Assembly: GCF_008632455.1 (NCBI RefSeq)
Contig: NZ_CP043929.1
Coordinates: 372,001-436,000, forward strand
Direction of reading: 5' to 3'
Length of the DNA: 64,000 bases
Source of the DNA: Methylomonas rhizoryzae
Lineage (GTDB): Bacteria; Pseudomonadota; Gammaproteobacteria; Methylococcales; Methylomonadaceae
Positions 9,201 through 17,269 of this stretch are shown here, one piece after another. The translations under genes were made by a program, and so were the position numbers. Each line of letters starts with the position of its first letter. Position 1 is the stretch's first letter. A model generated the notes under the pieces. That model made no database searches, had not been told where the DNA came from, and was given only the letters and a program-made list of their open reading frames with translations.

Positions 9201-9963
9201 GGCGACGAAGTTGTTCGAGGACGCACAAGCCATGCTGCACGCCATCATCGAAGAGCGCTGGTTGGCCGCGAAGGCGGTAATCGGCTTTTTTCCGGTCAAT
9301 AGCGACGGCGACGACATCGTGCTTTATGCCGACGACAGCCGCACGCAACAGCGTATGTTGTTGCACCATTTGCGCCAACAAAACGTAAAGGCGCCGGGTA
9401 AACCGAATTATTGCCTAGCCGATTTTGTTGCTCCGGTTGAAAGCGGAATTGCGGATTATATCGGCGGTTTTGCGGTGACCTCCGGGATAGGCATCGAAAG
9501 CAAGCTGCAGGAATTTGCCGAGGACCACGACGATTACAGTGCCATCATGCTGAAAGCGTTGGCAGACCGCTTGGCGGAAGCCTTGGCGGAATACATGCAT
9601 CGCAAGGTGCGTACCGAATATTGGGGTTACGCCGCGGACGAAAGCTACGATAACGAGGCATTGATTGCCGAGGAATATCGCGGCATTCGGCCGGCACCCG
9701 GCTACCCGGCTTGTCCTGACCATACCGAGAAGGCAAAACTGTTCGAATTGTTGGATGCGACTGCTTTGACCGGAATTAGCTTGACGGAAAGTTATGCGAT
9801 GTATCCGGCGTCGGCGGTCAGCGGCTGGTATTTTGCCCATCCGGACTCCCGATATTTCAACGTCGGCAAAATCGAGGCGGACCAACTGGAAGATTATGCG
9901 CGCCGAAAGGGGATGCCGCTTGAGGTTGCCGCTCGTTGGTTGGCGGCACATTTACAGCATTGA
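6292..9963 (+). CDS. metH: Cobalamin-dependent methionine synthase
   Basis: Transfers a methyl group from methyltetrahydrofolate to homocysteine through cob(I)alamin. The 1223-aa length matches E. coli MetH (1227). Domain order: homocysteine-binding barrel with zinc cysteines in GGCCGTSP (C309, C310) plus the earlier NCALG; pterin-binding barrel starting at FVNVGERTNVTGS; cobalamin cap and B12-binding domain with the lower-ligand histidine H758 in DVHDIGKN; and the C-terminal AdoMet reactivation domain. I use the ATG at 6292 in preference to the TTG two codons upstream. There is no cobalamin or SAM riboswitch in the 73-base upstream gap. Confidence 0.98.
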   Translation: MTNSTILHQQLSQRILFLDGAMGTMIQSYKLGEKDYRGERFAQWPVDLKGNNDLLSLTRPEIIRAIHGAYLQAGADILETNTFNSTRVAMADYRMEELAYEINLASAKLAKQVAEEFSAKTPEKPRFVAGVLGPTNRTSSMSPDVNDPGFRNISFDELVDAYSEATRGLIAGGADIILIETVFDTLNAKAAIFAVESVFEQIGYQLPVMISGTITDASGRTLSGQTAAAFWTSLKHVKPISIGFNCALGARELRQYIEELSNIADTYVSAHPNAGLPNEFGEYDETPEMMAAELADWAASGYLNIIGGCCGTSPDTIRAIVAALSKYPPRQIPKLEKRCHLAGLEAMSIGPETLFVNVGERTNVTGSAVFKKMIVEERYEDALEVARQQVENGAQIIDINMDEGMLDSKAAMVRFLNLLAAEPDIAKVPVMLDSSKWEILEAGLKCVQGKGIVNSISIKEGEAKFIEQAKLVRRYGAAVIVMAFDEVGQADTMARKIEICSRAYKILTEQVGFPPEDIIFDPNIFAVATGIEEHNNYGVDFIEATRIIKQNLPHALISGGVSNVSFSFRGNNPVREAIHAVFLYHAVQAGMDMGIVNAGQLAIYEDIPRELRDAVEDVILNRNPDGTERLLEIAEKYRGSGQAAKQETLEWREWPVNKRLEHALVKGIADFIEEDTEAARLEAEKPLHVIEGPLMDGMNVVGDLFGEGKMFLPQVVKSARVMKKAVAYLMPFMDAEVDGSERQTNGKVLMATVKGDVHDIGKNIVTVVLQCNNYEVIDMGVMVPAENILKTAREEKVDVIGLSGLITPSLDEMVHVAKEMQRQGFTMPLMIGGATTSRAHTAVKIEPNYEQPTVYVTDASRAVGVVGSLLSQDLKAEFVAKTREEYAQVRERHQGRQAKNPQHALPSARSNKFDYASHQPVKPCFLGTKLIDDISLASLVEYIDWTPFFLTWELSGRYPAILQDVTVGVEATKLFEDAQAMLHAIIEERWLAAKAVIGFFPVNSDGDDIVLYADDSRTQQRMLLHHLRQQNVKAPGKPNYCLADFVAPVESGIADYIGGFAVTSGIGIESKLQEFAEDHDDYSAIMLKALADRLAEALAEYMHRKVRTEYWGYAADESYDNEALIAEEYRGIRPAPGYPACPDHTEKAKLFELLDATALTGISLTESYAMYPASAVSGWYFAHPDSRYFNVGKIEADQLEDYARRKGMPLEVAARWLAAHLQH

Positions 9964-9977
9964 GCGATGAAAAGCGT

Positions 9978-10478
9978 ATGCAAACCCGCATAGAACATTT
10001 TTTGGAACGCGTGATGTACGCCAGCCGCTGGATCATGGCGCCGGTATTTTTAGGGATGAGCGTGGTGCTGGTGGTGTTGGCGATCAAGTTCTTTCAGGAG
10101 TTGTACCACTTCGTGCCGCATATTCTGGAAATAGACGACGGCCAAATTATCCTGCGTTTGCTGACCTTCATCGATTTGGCCTTGGTGGGCAGTTTGACCT
10201 TGATCGTCATGTTTAGCGGCTACGAAAACTTCGTTTCGCGCTTGGACATAGGCGCAAATGCGGAAAAACTGGATTGGCTGGGCACGCACGACTACGGTTC
10301 GTTGAAATTGAAGGTCGCCACGTCGATAGTGGCTATTTCGTCTATCCGTTTGCTCCGGGTGTTTATGGAAGTCGAACACACCGAAAACGACAAGATGCTG
10401 TGGTTTGTCATCATTCATTTAACCTTGGTGGTTTCCGCTTTCATCATGGGCTATTTGGATAGATTGTCCAAACATTGA
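9978..10478 (+). CDS. UPF0114 (YqhA) family membrane protein
   Basis: A 166-aa inner-membrane protein with four predicted helices. The N-terminal motif ERVMYASRWIMAPVFLGM and the segment LDWLGTHDYGSLKLKVA are characteristic of the UPF0114/YqhA family, whose function is not established. I chose the ATG 14 bases after the metH stop; an in-frame TTG overlaps that stop. It overlaps the following thioredoxin-fold gene by one base (TGATG), so the two are probably co-transcribed with metH. Confidence 0.87.
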   Translation: MQTRIEHFLERVMYASRWIMAPVFLGMSVVLVVLAIKFFQELYHFVPHILEIDDGQIILRLLTFIDLALVGSLTLIVMFSGYENFVSRLDIGANAEKLDWLGTHDYGSLKLKVATSIVAISSIRLLRVFMEVEHTENDKMLWFVIIHLTLVVSAFIMGYLDRLSKH

Positions 10479-10714
10479 TGATAGAGTTTTTGTTGTTCGG
10501 CACCGCGGGTTGCCATTTGTGCGAGGAAGCGGAAGCCGTGTTGGCCGAGCTGGGTTTGGCTTACGCGTGCCGGGAGATTATGGATGACGAGGCGGCGCAG
10601 CAGCTCTACGCGCTTCGGATACCGGTGTTATTGCATATCGAAAGCGCCTCGCAATTGGATTGGCCGTTCGATGCGGGACGGGTAACGGCGTTCGTGCGCC
10701 GGCACAAGGCATAA
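10478..10714 (+). CDS. Glutaredoxin-like (DUF836) thioredoxin-fold protein
   Basis: A 78-aa single-domain thioredoxin-fold protein. The active-site-like motif GCHLCEEAE near the N-terminus and the cis-proline segment RIPVLLH fit the glutaredoxin-like DUF836 family. Family members usually lie next to other small genes and have no defined substrate. The ATG overlaps the previous stop (TGATG). A strong terminator begins two bases after the stop, so this is the end of the metH transcription unit. Confidence 0.85.
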   Translation: MIEFLLFGTAGCHLCEEAEAVLAELGLAYACREIMDDEAAQQLYALRIPVLLHIESASQLDWPFDAGRVTAFVRRHKA

Positions 10715-10715
10715 A

Positions 10716-10744
10716 AAAGCCGGTCCGACCATCGGACCGGCTTT
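10716..10744. terminator. Bidirectional terminator between the DUF836 gene and sodB
   Basis: A 13-bp perfect stem, AAAGCCGGTCCGA paired with TCGGACCGGCTTT, has a 3-base loop. On the minus strand it is followed by six T residues, so it terminates sodB. It also sits right after the plus-strand stop at 10714. Confidence 0.9.
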
Positions 10745-10766
10745 AAAGGCCTAAGCGCTTATACGA

Positions 10767-11348
10767 TTAAGCGTCGTAGTTGGCGTTGGCGAATTCCCAG
10801 TTTACCAAGGCCCAGAAGGCTTCCATGTATTTCGGACGGGCGTTGCGGTAATCGATGTAGTAAGCGTGTTCCCAAACGTCGCAAGTCAAAATCGGGGTGA
10901 GGCCGGAAGTTAACGGGCAACCGGCATTGCTGGTGCTAACCAATTCCAGCGAGCCGTTGGCATTCTTCACCAACCAAGCCCAGCCGGAGCCGAATGTGGT
11001 GACCGCGCATTTGGTGAACTCTTCTTTAAATTTTTCGAAAGAGCCGAAGGTACGCTCGATGGCGTTAGCCAATCCACCGGTCGGTTCGCCGCCGCCGTTG
11101 GGCGACAAGCAGTTCCAGTAGAAGGTGTGGTTCCACACTTGCGCGGCGTTGTTGAACATGCCGCCTGACGATTTTTTCACGATGTCTTCCAAAGACATGC
11201 CTTCGAATTCAGTGCCGGGAACCAAGTTGTTCAGGTTGGTTACGTAGGTTTGGTGGTGTTTTCCGTAGTGGTACTCGATGGTTTCGGGGGAAATGTGCGG
11301 AGCCAAGGCGTCGTTTGCGTACGGTAATGCAGGTAATTCGAAAGTCAT
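10767..11348 (-). CDS. sodB: Iron superoxide dismutase
   Basis: Converts superoxide to hydrogen peroxide and oxygen in the cytoplasm. The 193 aa match E. coli SodB. Metal ligands are visible: H27, H74 (in AAQVWNHTFYW), D157 and H161 (in DVWEHAYY). Gln at position 70, instead of a later Gln in the second domain, is the iron-type signature. The start is the ATG at 11348 with GGAG nine bases upstream; an 18-residue upstream extension is open but has no support. The gene is monocistronic, with a terminator directly downstream. Confidence 0.97.
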   Translation of the reverse strand: MTFELPALPYANDALAPHISPETIEYHYGKHHQTYVTNLNNLVPGTEFEGMSLEDIVKKSSGGMFNNAAQVWNHTFYWNCLSPNGGGEPTGGLANAIERTFGSFEKFKEEFTKCAVTTFGSGWAWLVKNANGSLELVSTSNAGCPLTSGLTPILTCDVWEHAYYIDYRNARPKYMEAFWALVNWEFANANYDA

Positions 11349-11418
11349 CTTAATTCTCCAGAGTAAGTGAACAGCAGCCATAGCCCGAGAGAGGGAGCTC
11401 ACAGGCTAATAACCCAGT

Positions 11419-11424
11419 ATTATA
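11419..11424 (-). promoter_or_regulatory. Possible -10 element for sodB
   Basis: TATAAT on the minus strand, 71 bases upstream of the sodB start, in an AT-rich stretch. No convincing -35 hexamer is spaced 17 bases away, so this is only a candidate. Confidence 0.3.
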
Positions 11425-11585
11425 ATAAACAATTATGGCAAATCACTATTTTTAGAATGGTAGTTTTCAGCTGGGCGAGGCTGGGCTTACGCTAAAATCC
11501 CGGCGCTGTCGGCCTAGCAAGCGCGGTGCTCACGGCGTGGCCGGCTGCGGAATGTTTTTCGGAATGTAGAGTTTGGAGGGTAGTG

Positions 11586-12026
11586 ATGCGGTATTTACAT
11601 ACTATGGTAAGGGTGAGCGACTTGAGCGAGTCGCTGGATTTTTACTGTAATAAATTGGGCATGCGCGAGATTCGGCGTATGGAAAGCGAGGCGGGCCGCT
11701 TTACCTTGGTGTATTTGGCCGCGCCTGCAGACGGCGGCACTGCCGAAGCCGTCCAGGCGCCGCTATTGGAACTGACCTATAATTGGGACCCGGAAGTTTA
11801 TAGCGGGGGGCGTAACTTCGGGCATTTGGCGTTCGAAGTCGATGACATTTATAAGATATGCCAAGCTTTGCTGGATCAAGGAGTCATCATAAACCGCCCG
11901 CCGCGTGACGGCTGGATGGCATTTATTCGCTCGCCGGACGCGATTTCCATTGAGTTGCTGCAAAAGGGCGCGGCGTTGCCGCCGCAAGAACCTTGGTGTT
12001 CGATGCCGAACACCGGTAGTTGGTAA
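11586..12026 (+). CDS. gloA: Lactoylglutathione lyase (glyoxalase I)
   Basis: Isomerises the methylglyoxal-glutathione hemithioacetal to S-lactoylglutathione. The 146-aa length is typical of the class that uses nickel or cobalt. Metal ligands are in the expected places: H5, E62 (LLELTYNWD), H80 (FGHLAFEVDD) and E123 (ISIELLQ). The ATG follows a GGAGGG ribosome binding site; the 20-residue upstream extension of the frame looks non-coding. The start of hemW is six bases after the stop, so the two are probably co-transcribed. Confidence 0.95.
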   Translation: MRYLHTMVRVSDLSESLDFYCNKLGMREIRRMESEAGRFTLVYLAAPADGGTAEAVQAPLLELTYNWDPEVYSGGRNFGHLAFEVDDIYKICQALLDQGVIINRPPRDGWMAFIRSPDAISIELLQKGAALPPQEPWCSMPNTGSW

Positions 12027-12032
12027 GCCGAT

Positions 12033-13163
12033 TTGCCGCCGCTCAGTCTGTATATTCATTTTCCGTGGTGTTTACAAAAATGCCCTTACTGCGATTTCAA
12101 CTCGCATGCGCTCAAACAAGACTTGCCGGAAGAGCGATACATAGCGGCACTGCTGGATGATTTACGCGTCGAAATAGCGGCTTTGCCGCAGCCGCGGCGC
12201 ATCGAAAGCATTTTCATGGGCGGCGGTACGCCGAGTTTGTTTTCCGCCGCGGCGCTGGAGCGCTTGCTGAAAGGCGTGAAAGCCTTGGTTGAATTGGCTG
12301 ACGATTGCGAAATTACCCTGGAGGCCAATCCCGGAACCTTCGAGAGTGCCAAGTTCAGCGCTTACCGGGAATTGGGCATTAACCGCTTGTCGATAGGCAT
12401 TCAAAGTTTCGACGACGCGCAACTAGCACGGCTGGGACGGGTGCACAATGCGGAGGAAGCTTTCGGTGCAGCACAAATTGCGCGCGACGCGGGGTTCGAT
12501 AATCTGAATTTGGATTTGATGTTCGGTCTGCCGGAGCAAACCGAGCACAGCGCAATCGCTGACGTGGCAGCGGCGTTGTCGCTAAAACCTACCCATATTT
12601 CTTATTACCAGTTAACGCTGGAGCCGAATACTTATTTTCACCGTTATCCGCCGCAATTGCCCGACGACGAAACTATTTTTACGCACCAGCAGCGTTGCCA
12701 AGATCTGTTGGCAAAACAGGGTTATAAGCAATACGAAATTTCCGCTTATGCCTTGCCTGACTTTCAATGCCGGCACAATCGAAATTATTGGCAGTTCGGC
12801 GATTATCTGGGCATAGGCGCCGGAGCGCACGGTAAACTCAGTTTGGCGATGCCGGGGCACATTCTGCGCACAACAAAGCCTAAGAATCCCGAGCAATACT
12901 GGTTGAACCCCGCGGGCGGCAGTCGAGCGGTGATAGCGCAGGATCAGTTATCCTTGGAGTTCGTGATGAACGCCTTGCGCTTGAAATCCGGATTTAGCTT
13001 GGCCGATTTTCAGGCTGCGACCGGCTTAGCGGTGGATGTATTGCAACCCGCATTGGCTCAGTGTCTTGAGGCAGGGTTATTGGCGCGGCATGGAGAGCGC
13101 GTGGCATGTTCCGCAGTCGGTTGGAATTTTCTGGATAGCGTGTTGCAGAAATTCCTTCCTTGA
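12033..13163 (+). CDS. hemW: Radical SAM family heme chaperone HemW
   Basis: A radical SAM protein related to coproporphyrinogen III dehydrogenase. Characterised HemW proteins act as heme chaperones and lack HemN activity. It is 376 aa. The cluster motif CxxxCxxC is at C13, C17, C20. Next come MGGGTPS and IGIQSFDD of the radical SAM core, the HemW-specific HNRNYW (HNxxYW) motif and a C-terminal HemN-type domain. The start is a TTG six bases after gloA. Older annotations would call it oxygen-independent coproporphyrinogen oxidase. Confidence 0.93.
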   Translation: MPPLSLYIHFPWCLQKCPYCDFNSHALKQDLPEERYIAALLDDLRVEIAALPQPRRIESIFMGGGTPSLFSAAALERLLKGVKALVELADDCEITLEANPGTFESAKFSAYRELGINRLSIGIQSFDDAQLARLGRVHNAEEAFGAAQIARDAGFDNLNLDLMFGLPEQTEHSAIADVAAALSLKPTHISYYQLTLEPNTYFHRYPPQLPDDETIFTHQQRCQDLLAKQGYKQYEISAYALPDFQCRHNRNYWQFGDYLGIGAGAHGKLSLAMPGHILRTTKPKNPEQYWLNPAGGSRAVIAQDQLSLEFVMNALRLKSGFSLADFQAATGLAVDVLQPALAQCLEAGLLARHGERVACSAVGWNFLDSVLQKFLP

Positions 13164-13208
13164 AACATGGGTATAATCCCTCGTCGCTTTATTTCAGATC
13201 CTTAACTT

Positions 13209-13850
13209 ATGCTTGACTACCAACAACAATTTATCAGTTACGCCTTGCAATGCGGCGTATTGAAATTCGGAGAATTCCAGCTCAAATCCGGGCGAACCAG
13301 TCCTTACTTCTTCAATACCGGCTTGTTTAACACCGGCGCTCAGCTGGATCGTTTAGGCCGGTTTTACGCGCAAACTTTGCTGAGTGCGAATGTGGCGGCG
13401 GATGTATTGTACGGGCCGGCATACAAAGGCATACCCTTAGTCAGTACGACGGCAATTGCCTACGCCCGTTTGCATCAAGACATTCCCTTTGCCTTCAATC
13501 GCAAAGAAGCCAAGGATCACGGCGAAGGCGGCGTGTTGGTCGGCGCGCCGTTACGCGGCAAGGTTTGGATATTGGATGACGTGATTACCGCCGGCACATC
13601 GGTGCGCGAGTCGGTCGAGGTGATAGAGGCCGCAGGGGCAAGCGTGGCCGGAGTGGTAATTGCACTGGACAGGCAGGAAAAAGGCCAAAATGAATTTTCC
13701 GCGGTCCAAGAAGTTACCCGGCAATTCGGTATTCCGGTTTTGGCCATCATCGGCTTTCAACACATTATCGAGTATATGGAGCAAGAAAGCGGATACGCGG
13801 AGCGCTTGCCGGTGATACGCGCATACAGACAACAATACGGTGTGAACTAG
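13209..13850 (+). CDS. pyrE: Orotate phosphoribosyltransferase
   Basis: Forms orotidine monophosphate from orotate and PRPP in de novo pyrimidine synthesis. It is 213 aa, the same as E. coli PyrE. The PRPP-binding motif VWILDDVITAGTSVRES and the N-terminal KSGRTSPYFFNTG are conserved. A TATAAT hexamer at 13172-13177 in the gap after hemW could serve as its own -10 element, but I see no matching -35 and no attenuator hairpin. Confidence 0.97.
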   Translation: MLDYQQQFISYALQCGVLKFGEFQLKSGRTSPYFFNTGLFNTGAQLDRLGRFYAQTLLSANVAADVLYGPAYKGIPLVSTTAIAYARLHQDIPFAFNRKEAKDHGEGGVLVGAPLRGKVWILDDVITAGTSVRESVEVIEAAGASVAGVVIALDRQEKGQNEFSAVQEVTRQFGIPVLAIIGFQHIIEYMEQESGYAERLPVIRAYRQQYGVN

Positions 13851-13952
13851 CGCGCACGGCGCGACGCTTACGGGCTAGAGTAATTGGTCTACAATTACGC
13901 CTTATCTATAACCGCTTGAACTTTGTGAGTACAGTCAGCACATAGGCTTGCC

Positions 13953-15887
13953 ATGAGAAATTTGGATTTTAAAGAACAACTGCACGAATATTCGAATTGG
14001 CGCGAACAGCTGATACAGGCGATTGAAATGTATCGGGAGTGGCGGGAGCGTTATAACTTCAGCGACCCGCAAAGCACGGAAGCGATTTTGAGCATTTTGC
14101 ACGGTTTGCATAACGATAGAGTGACATTAGCGTTCGTCGCCGAATTTTCGCGCGGAAAAACCGAATTGATTAATGCACTGTTTTTTGCCGAAACCGGTGT
14201 GCGTTTGTTGCCGTCATCGCCGGGGCGAACCACGATGTGTCCTACCGAATTGTTTTGGGACGAAAGCGGAGGCAGTTACATTCGGCTGTTAAACATAGAG
14301 AGCCGCTTGGAAGAAATCACGTTAATGGATTATAAGCGCAACCCCGAGCGCTGGACGCAAGTGGATTTGAATATCGATTCGCCTACCCAAATGCAAGAGG
14401 CTTTCAGAGAATTAGTAGCCACCAAACGGGTAACCAAGGAAGTGGCCGATAAACTGGGGTTGTGGAACGAGCGCGAAGCGGCCGAACAGGGTATCGTTAA
14501 TCCGGAGTCTGTAGAAATTCCGTGTTGGCGGCATGCGCTGATTAGTTTTCCGCATCCTTTGTTGAAAGAGGGCTTGTGTATCCTGGATACGCCGGGCTTG
14601 AATGCGTTAGGTACCGAACCGGAGCTGACGCTGAGCATGCTTCCTAGCGCTCAGGCGATTATCTTCGTGCTGGCGGCCGATACCGGGGTTACCAAAAGCG
14701 ACCTGGAAATGTGGAAAAGCCATGTTTGCGGTTCCCGTGGGCTGCGGCGTCAAGGGTTGGCCGTCGTAATGAACAAGATTGACTCGATGTGGGACGACTT
14801 GGCGGGCGATCAAGGCTATCAACTAGCGATAGAAAAGCAAGTGGAAACCTGCGCGACTATTCTGAACATCGAGAAGCAGGTGATCTTTTCGGTATCGGCT
14901 AAACAAGCGTTGTTGGCAAAGGTAAAAGGCGACAACGCGTTGTTCGAAAGGAGCCGTTTGCAAAATTTGGAACAGTATTTGTCCGTGGATATTTTGAGCC
15001 AGCGCCGCGAGATTCTGCGAGGGGCCATCGAAAAAGATATCGGCTTTTTGGTCAGTGAATCCATTAAACTGATGAATACCAAGCTGGTAAATGCCTCCAA
15101 GCAATGGGAGGAATTCAAACAAATGGATTTTGAAAATCAAGAATTGACCGGTAAGTTGATGGCCGAAACGCGGGATAGGCAAAATGCTTATATGGCCAAT
15201 ATCGAAAATTTTCAAGCCAGTCGCAAGGTGTTTGCCGTGCAGGCCAAAATGTTGATCGATTCTTTCTCTAAGGAAAGAGTGGATGAAATCATCGCACGTA
15301 CCAAAGAAGACATGCGCAAAAGCTTGACTACCTACGGCATGAAGCAAAACATGCGTAAGCTGTTCGACGAATTACGCGATTTGTTGCAGGATTCGGTGGA
15401 TATTACCGAGGAAACCCGCCGCTTGATCAAGGCTATCCACAAGAAATTCCAAGAGGAATACGGTTTTAAGGAAATCGAGCCGCAGCTGTTTTCCATCAAA
15501 CAATATCAATTTGAACTGGAACAAATTTTCGACGAAGGTGAAGCGTTTCGAAGCAGTGCCCGCACCACGATGACTGAACAAAATCTGGTGATCAATAAGT
15601 TGTATGGGACGTTGATCGCCAAAGCTCGGACGATTTTGCAACAAGCGCATAAAGATGCGGCGGCTTGGAGCAACAGCGTGCTAACGCCGCTGATGCATCA
15701 GATTAAGGATCACAAAAAACAAATCGAAAGTCGGTTGGTGATGTTAAGAAAAATCAACGAATCCAAAGGTGCCGTCAGCGAAAGTATCGCGCAATTGGAA
15801 GCGGAATTAATGCCGTTGAAACAGCAACGCCAAGAATTGCTCGCCATCGTGAAAGCGATGCAAATCAATGTTACCGATTCTAACTAA
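13953..15887 (+). CDS. Dynamin-like GTPase
   Basis: A 644-aa large GTPase of the bacterial dynamin-like superfamily. The G1 loop is AEFSRGKTEL (residues 63-72), with Ala in place of the usual first Gly. A G2-type threonine lies near PGRTTMCPTE, the G3 is LDTPGLNALG and the G4 is VVMNKID. The remaining 330 residues are highly charged and predicted helical or coiled coil, as expected for a dynamin stalk. There is no clear transmembrane segment, unlike fusion-type bacterial dynamins with a hydrophobic paddle. It stands alone, with a hairpin downstream; no second dynamin is adjacent. The role is probably membrane remodelling or stress, but that is inference. Confidence 0.87.
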   Translation: MRNLDFKEQLHEYSNWREQLIQAIEMYREWRERYNFSDPQSTEAILSILHGLHNDRVTLAFVAEFSRGKTELINALFFAETGVRLLPSSPGRTTMCPTELFWDESGGSYIRLLNIESRLEEITLMDYKRNPERWTQVDLNIDSPTQMQEAFRELVATKRVTKEVADKLGLWNEREAAEQGIVNPESVEIPCWRHALISFPHPLLKEGLCILDTPGLNALGTEPELTLSMLPSAQAIIFVLAADTGVTKSDLEMWKSHVCGSRGLRRQGLAVVMNKIDSMWDDLAGDQGYQLAIEKQVETCATILNIEKQVIFSVSAKQALLAKVKGDNALFERSRLQNLEQYLSVDILSQRREILRGAIEKDIGFLVSESIKLMNTKLVNASKQWEEFKQMDFENQELTGKLMAETRDRQNAYMANIENFQASRKVFAVQAKMLIDSFSKERVDEIIARTKEDMRKSLTTYGMKQNMRKLFDELRDLLQDSVDITEETRRLIKAIHKKFQEEYGFKEIEPQLFSIKQYQFELEQIFDEGEAFRSSARTTMTEQNLVINKLYGTLIAKARTILQQAHKDAAAWSNSVLTPLMHQIKDHKKQIESRLVMLRKINESKGAVSESIAQLEAELMPLKQQRQELLAIVKAMQINVTDSN

Positions 15888-15900
15888 GCTGAGCTAAGCA

Positions 15901-15934
15901 CGACCGGGCTCTCTGTGAACAGACGGCCCGGTCG
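15901..15934. terminator. Hairpin between the dynamin-like gene and speD
   Basis: A 9-bp stem, CGACCGGGC paired with GCCCGGTCG, lies between the converging stops at 15887 and 15938. A short AT-rich tract follows on the plus strand. It is probably a shared terminator. Confidence 0.65.
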
Positions 15935-15937
15935 GTA

Positions 15938-16717
15938 TTACGAAAAATTGCGGCCGTAAAAAATTTCGGCCATTTCGTCCTGCAGCTGTTCCTGAATTTC
16001 CTCTTTTTCTTCTTCCGTAAAATTACTTTCTTTTTCGAACAAGTAATTCTCCAGTTCGGTTTCCTTGAGCATCATCTTGGTGTGGAAGATGTTCTCTTGA
16101 TAGACATTGACGTCTATCATTTGGTATAGCTCTTTGGTGCTTTCGGCGATGTAGTTCTGGATCGAGTTGATTTTGTGGTCGATATAATGTTTTTGCCCGG
16201 AAATGTCGCGGGTGAATCCACGCACCCGGTAATCCATGATTACGATGTCGGACTCGAAGCTGTGAATCAAATAATTCAAGGCCTTAAGCGGGGAAATCTG
16301 CCCGCAAGTGGACACATCAATGTCGGCGCGGAACGTGCAAATATCGGTATCCGGATGGCTTTCCGGATAGGTGTGCACCGTGATGTGACTTTTGTCTAGG
16401 TGCGCCAAAATCGTATCAGGCAAAGGTCCGGGCGATTCCGAGTTCATGCCGGCCGGAATCACCGCGCCTTCGGAAATCAGCATAGTCACGCTGGCGCCTT
16501 GCGGGTCGTAGTCTTGATGAGCGATGTTCAGTATCTGCGCGCCGATGATGTTGGCGACGTCTTTCAGTATCTGAGTTAGACGTTTCGCGTTATACGCCTC
16601 GTCGATATATTCGATGTAGGCTTTTTCTTGTTCCTTGGGCGCGTAACAAACGTCGTAGATGTTGAAACTCAGGGATTTCGTTAGGTTATTGAAACCGTGT
16701 AATTGTAATTTGCTCAA
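15938..16717 (-). CDS. speD: S-adenosylmethionine decarboxylase proenzyme (E. coli type)
   Basis: Makes decarboxylated AdoMet, the aminopropyl donor for spermidine. It is 259 aa, of the class 1A type near the E. coli length (264). The self-cleavage site is K109-S110 in LDKSHITVHTYPESHP; Ser110 would become the pyruvoyl group. The downstream cysteine motif STCGQISPLKALNYL is also conserved. It lies four bases after the osmC-like gene, in the order osmC-speD with crp divergent, which matches the arrangement known around vfr in Pseudomonas. No speE is in the window. Confidence 0.96.
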   Translation of the reverse strand: MSKLQLHGFNNLTKSLSFNIYDVCYAPKEQEKAYIEYIDEAYNAKRLTQILKDVANIIGAQILNIAHQDYDPQGASVTMLISEGAVIPAGMNSESPGPLPDTILAHLDKSHITVHTYPESHPDTDICTFRADIDVSTCGQISPLKALNYLIHSFESDIVIMDYRVRGFTRDISGQKHYIDHKINSIQNYIAESTKELYQMIDVNVYQENIFHTKMMLKETELENYLFEKESNFTEEEKEEIQEQLQDEMAEIFYGRNFS

Positions 16718-16721
16718 CCGA

Positions 16722-17141
16722 TTAACCCTCGATTATTTCGAAATCATGGCTAATTTCCACGCCGGCATGACTTAGCATAATCGACGCCGAACAATACTTT
16801 TCCGCGGAAAGTTTGACTGCACGTTCCACGGCCGATACGGAAAGATTTTTGCCGATTACCTTAAAGTGCAAATGAATTTTGCTGAATACGGCAGGCGTTG
16901 CGTCGACTCGTTCTGCCGACAATTCGGTGGTGCAGCCGGTAATTTCATGACGGCCTTTCTGCAAAATATCCACGACATCGAATGACGAACAACCGCCTAC
17001 CCCTAGTAATAGCATTTCCATTGGCCGAACTCCGATATTTCGTCCGCCGTGTTCAGGCGGGCCGTCCATTATGACCGCATGACCGCTGCCGGACTCGCCG
17101 ACGAACGCCCTGCCGTCAATCCATTTAACCGTTGCTTGCAT
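16722..17141 (-). CDS. OsmC/YhfA family protein
   Basis: A 139-aa OsmC-fold protein. Conserved elements are the RPMEMLLLGVGGCSSFDV segment with a Cys at about residue 51 and the EKYCSAS segment with the second redox Cys. Typical OsmC proteins reduce organic hydroperoxides. The shorter YhfA-type members, which sit beside crp in E. coli, have no proven activity, and this gene has that position. It is divergent from crp across a gap of about 130 bases and is followed by speD four bases later. Confidence 0.9.
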   Translation of the reverse strand: MQATVKWIDGRAFVGESGSGHAVIMDGPPEHGGRNIGVRPMEMLLLGVGGCSSFDVVDILQKGRHEITGCTTELSAERVDATPAVFSKIHLHFKVIGKNLSVSAVERAVKLSAEKYCSASIMLSHAGVEISHDFEIIEG

Positions 17142-17269
17142 GTCAATTCCTTAAAACCAAAATATGAGCAAATTTTACAATGATAACAGTTGAGCCAACG
17201 TTTTTTTTTGCACAAAAGTACAGTTTTTTGATAGGGTAACCCAATCGTTTGGAAAAAATTATTACAACA

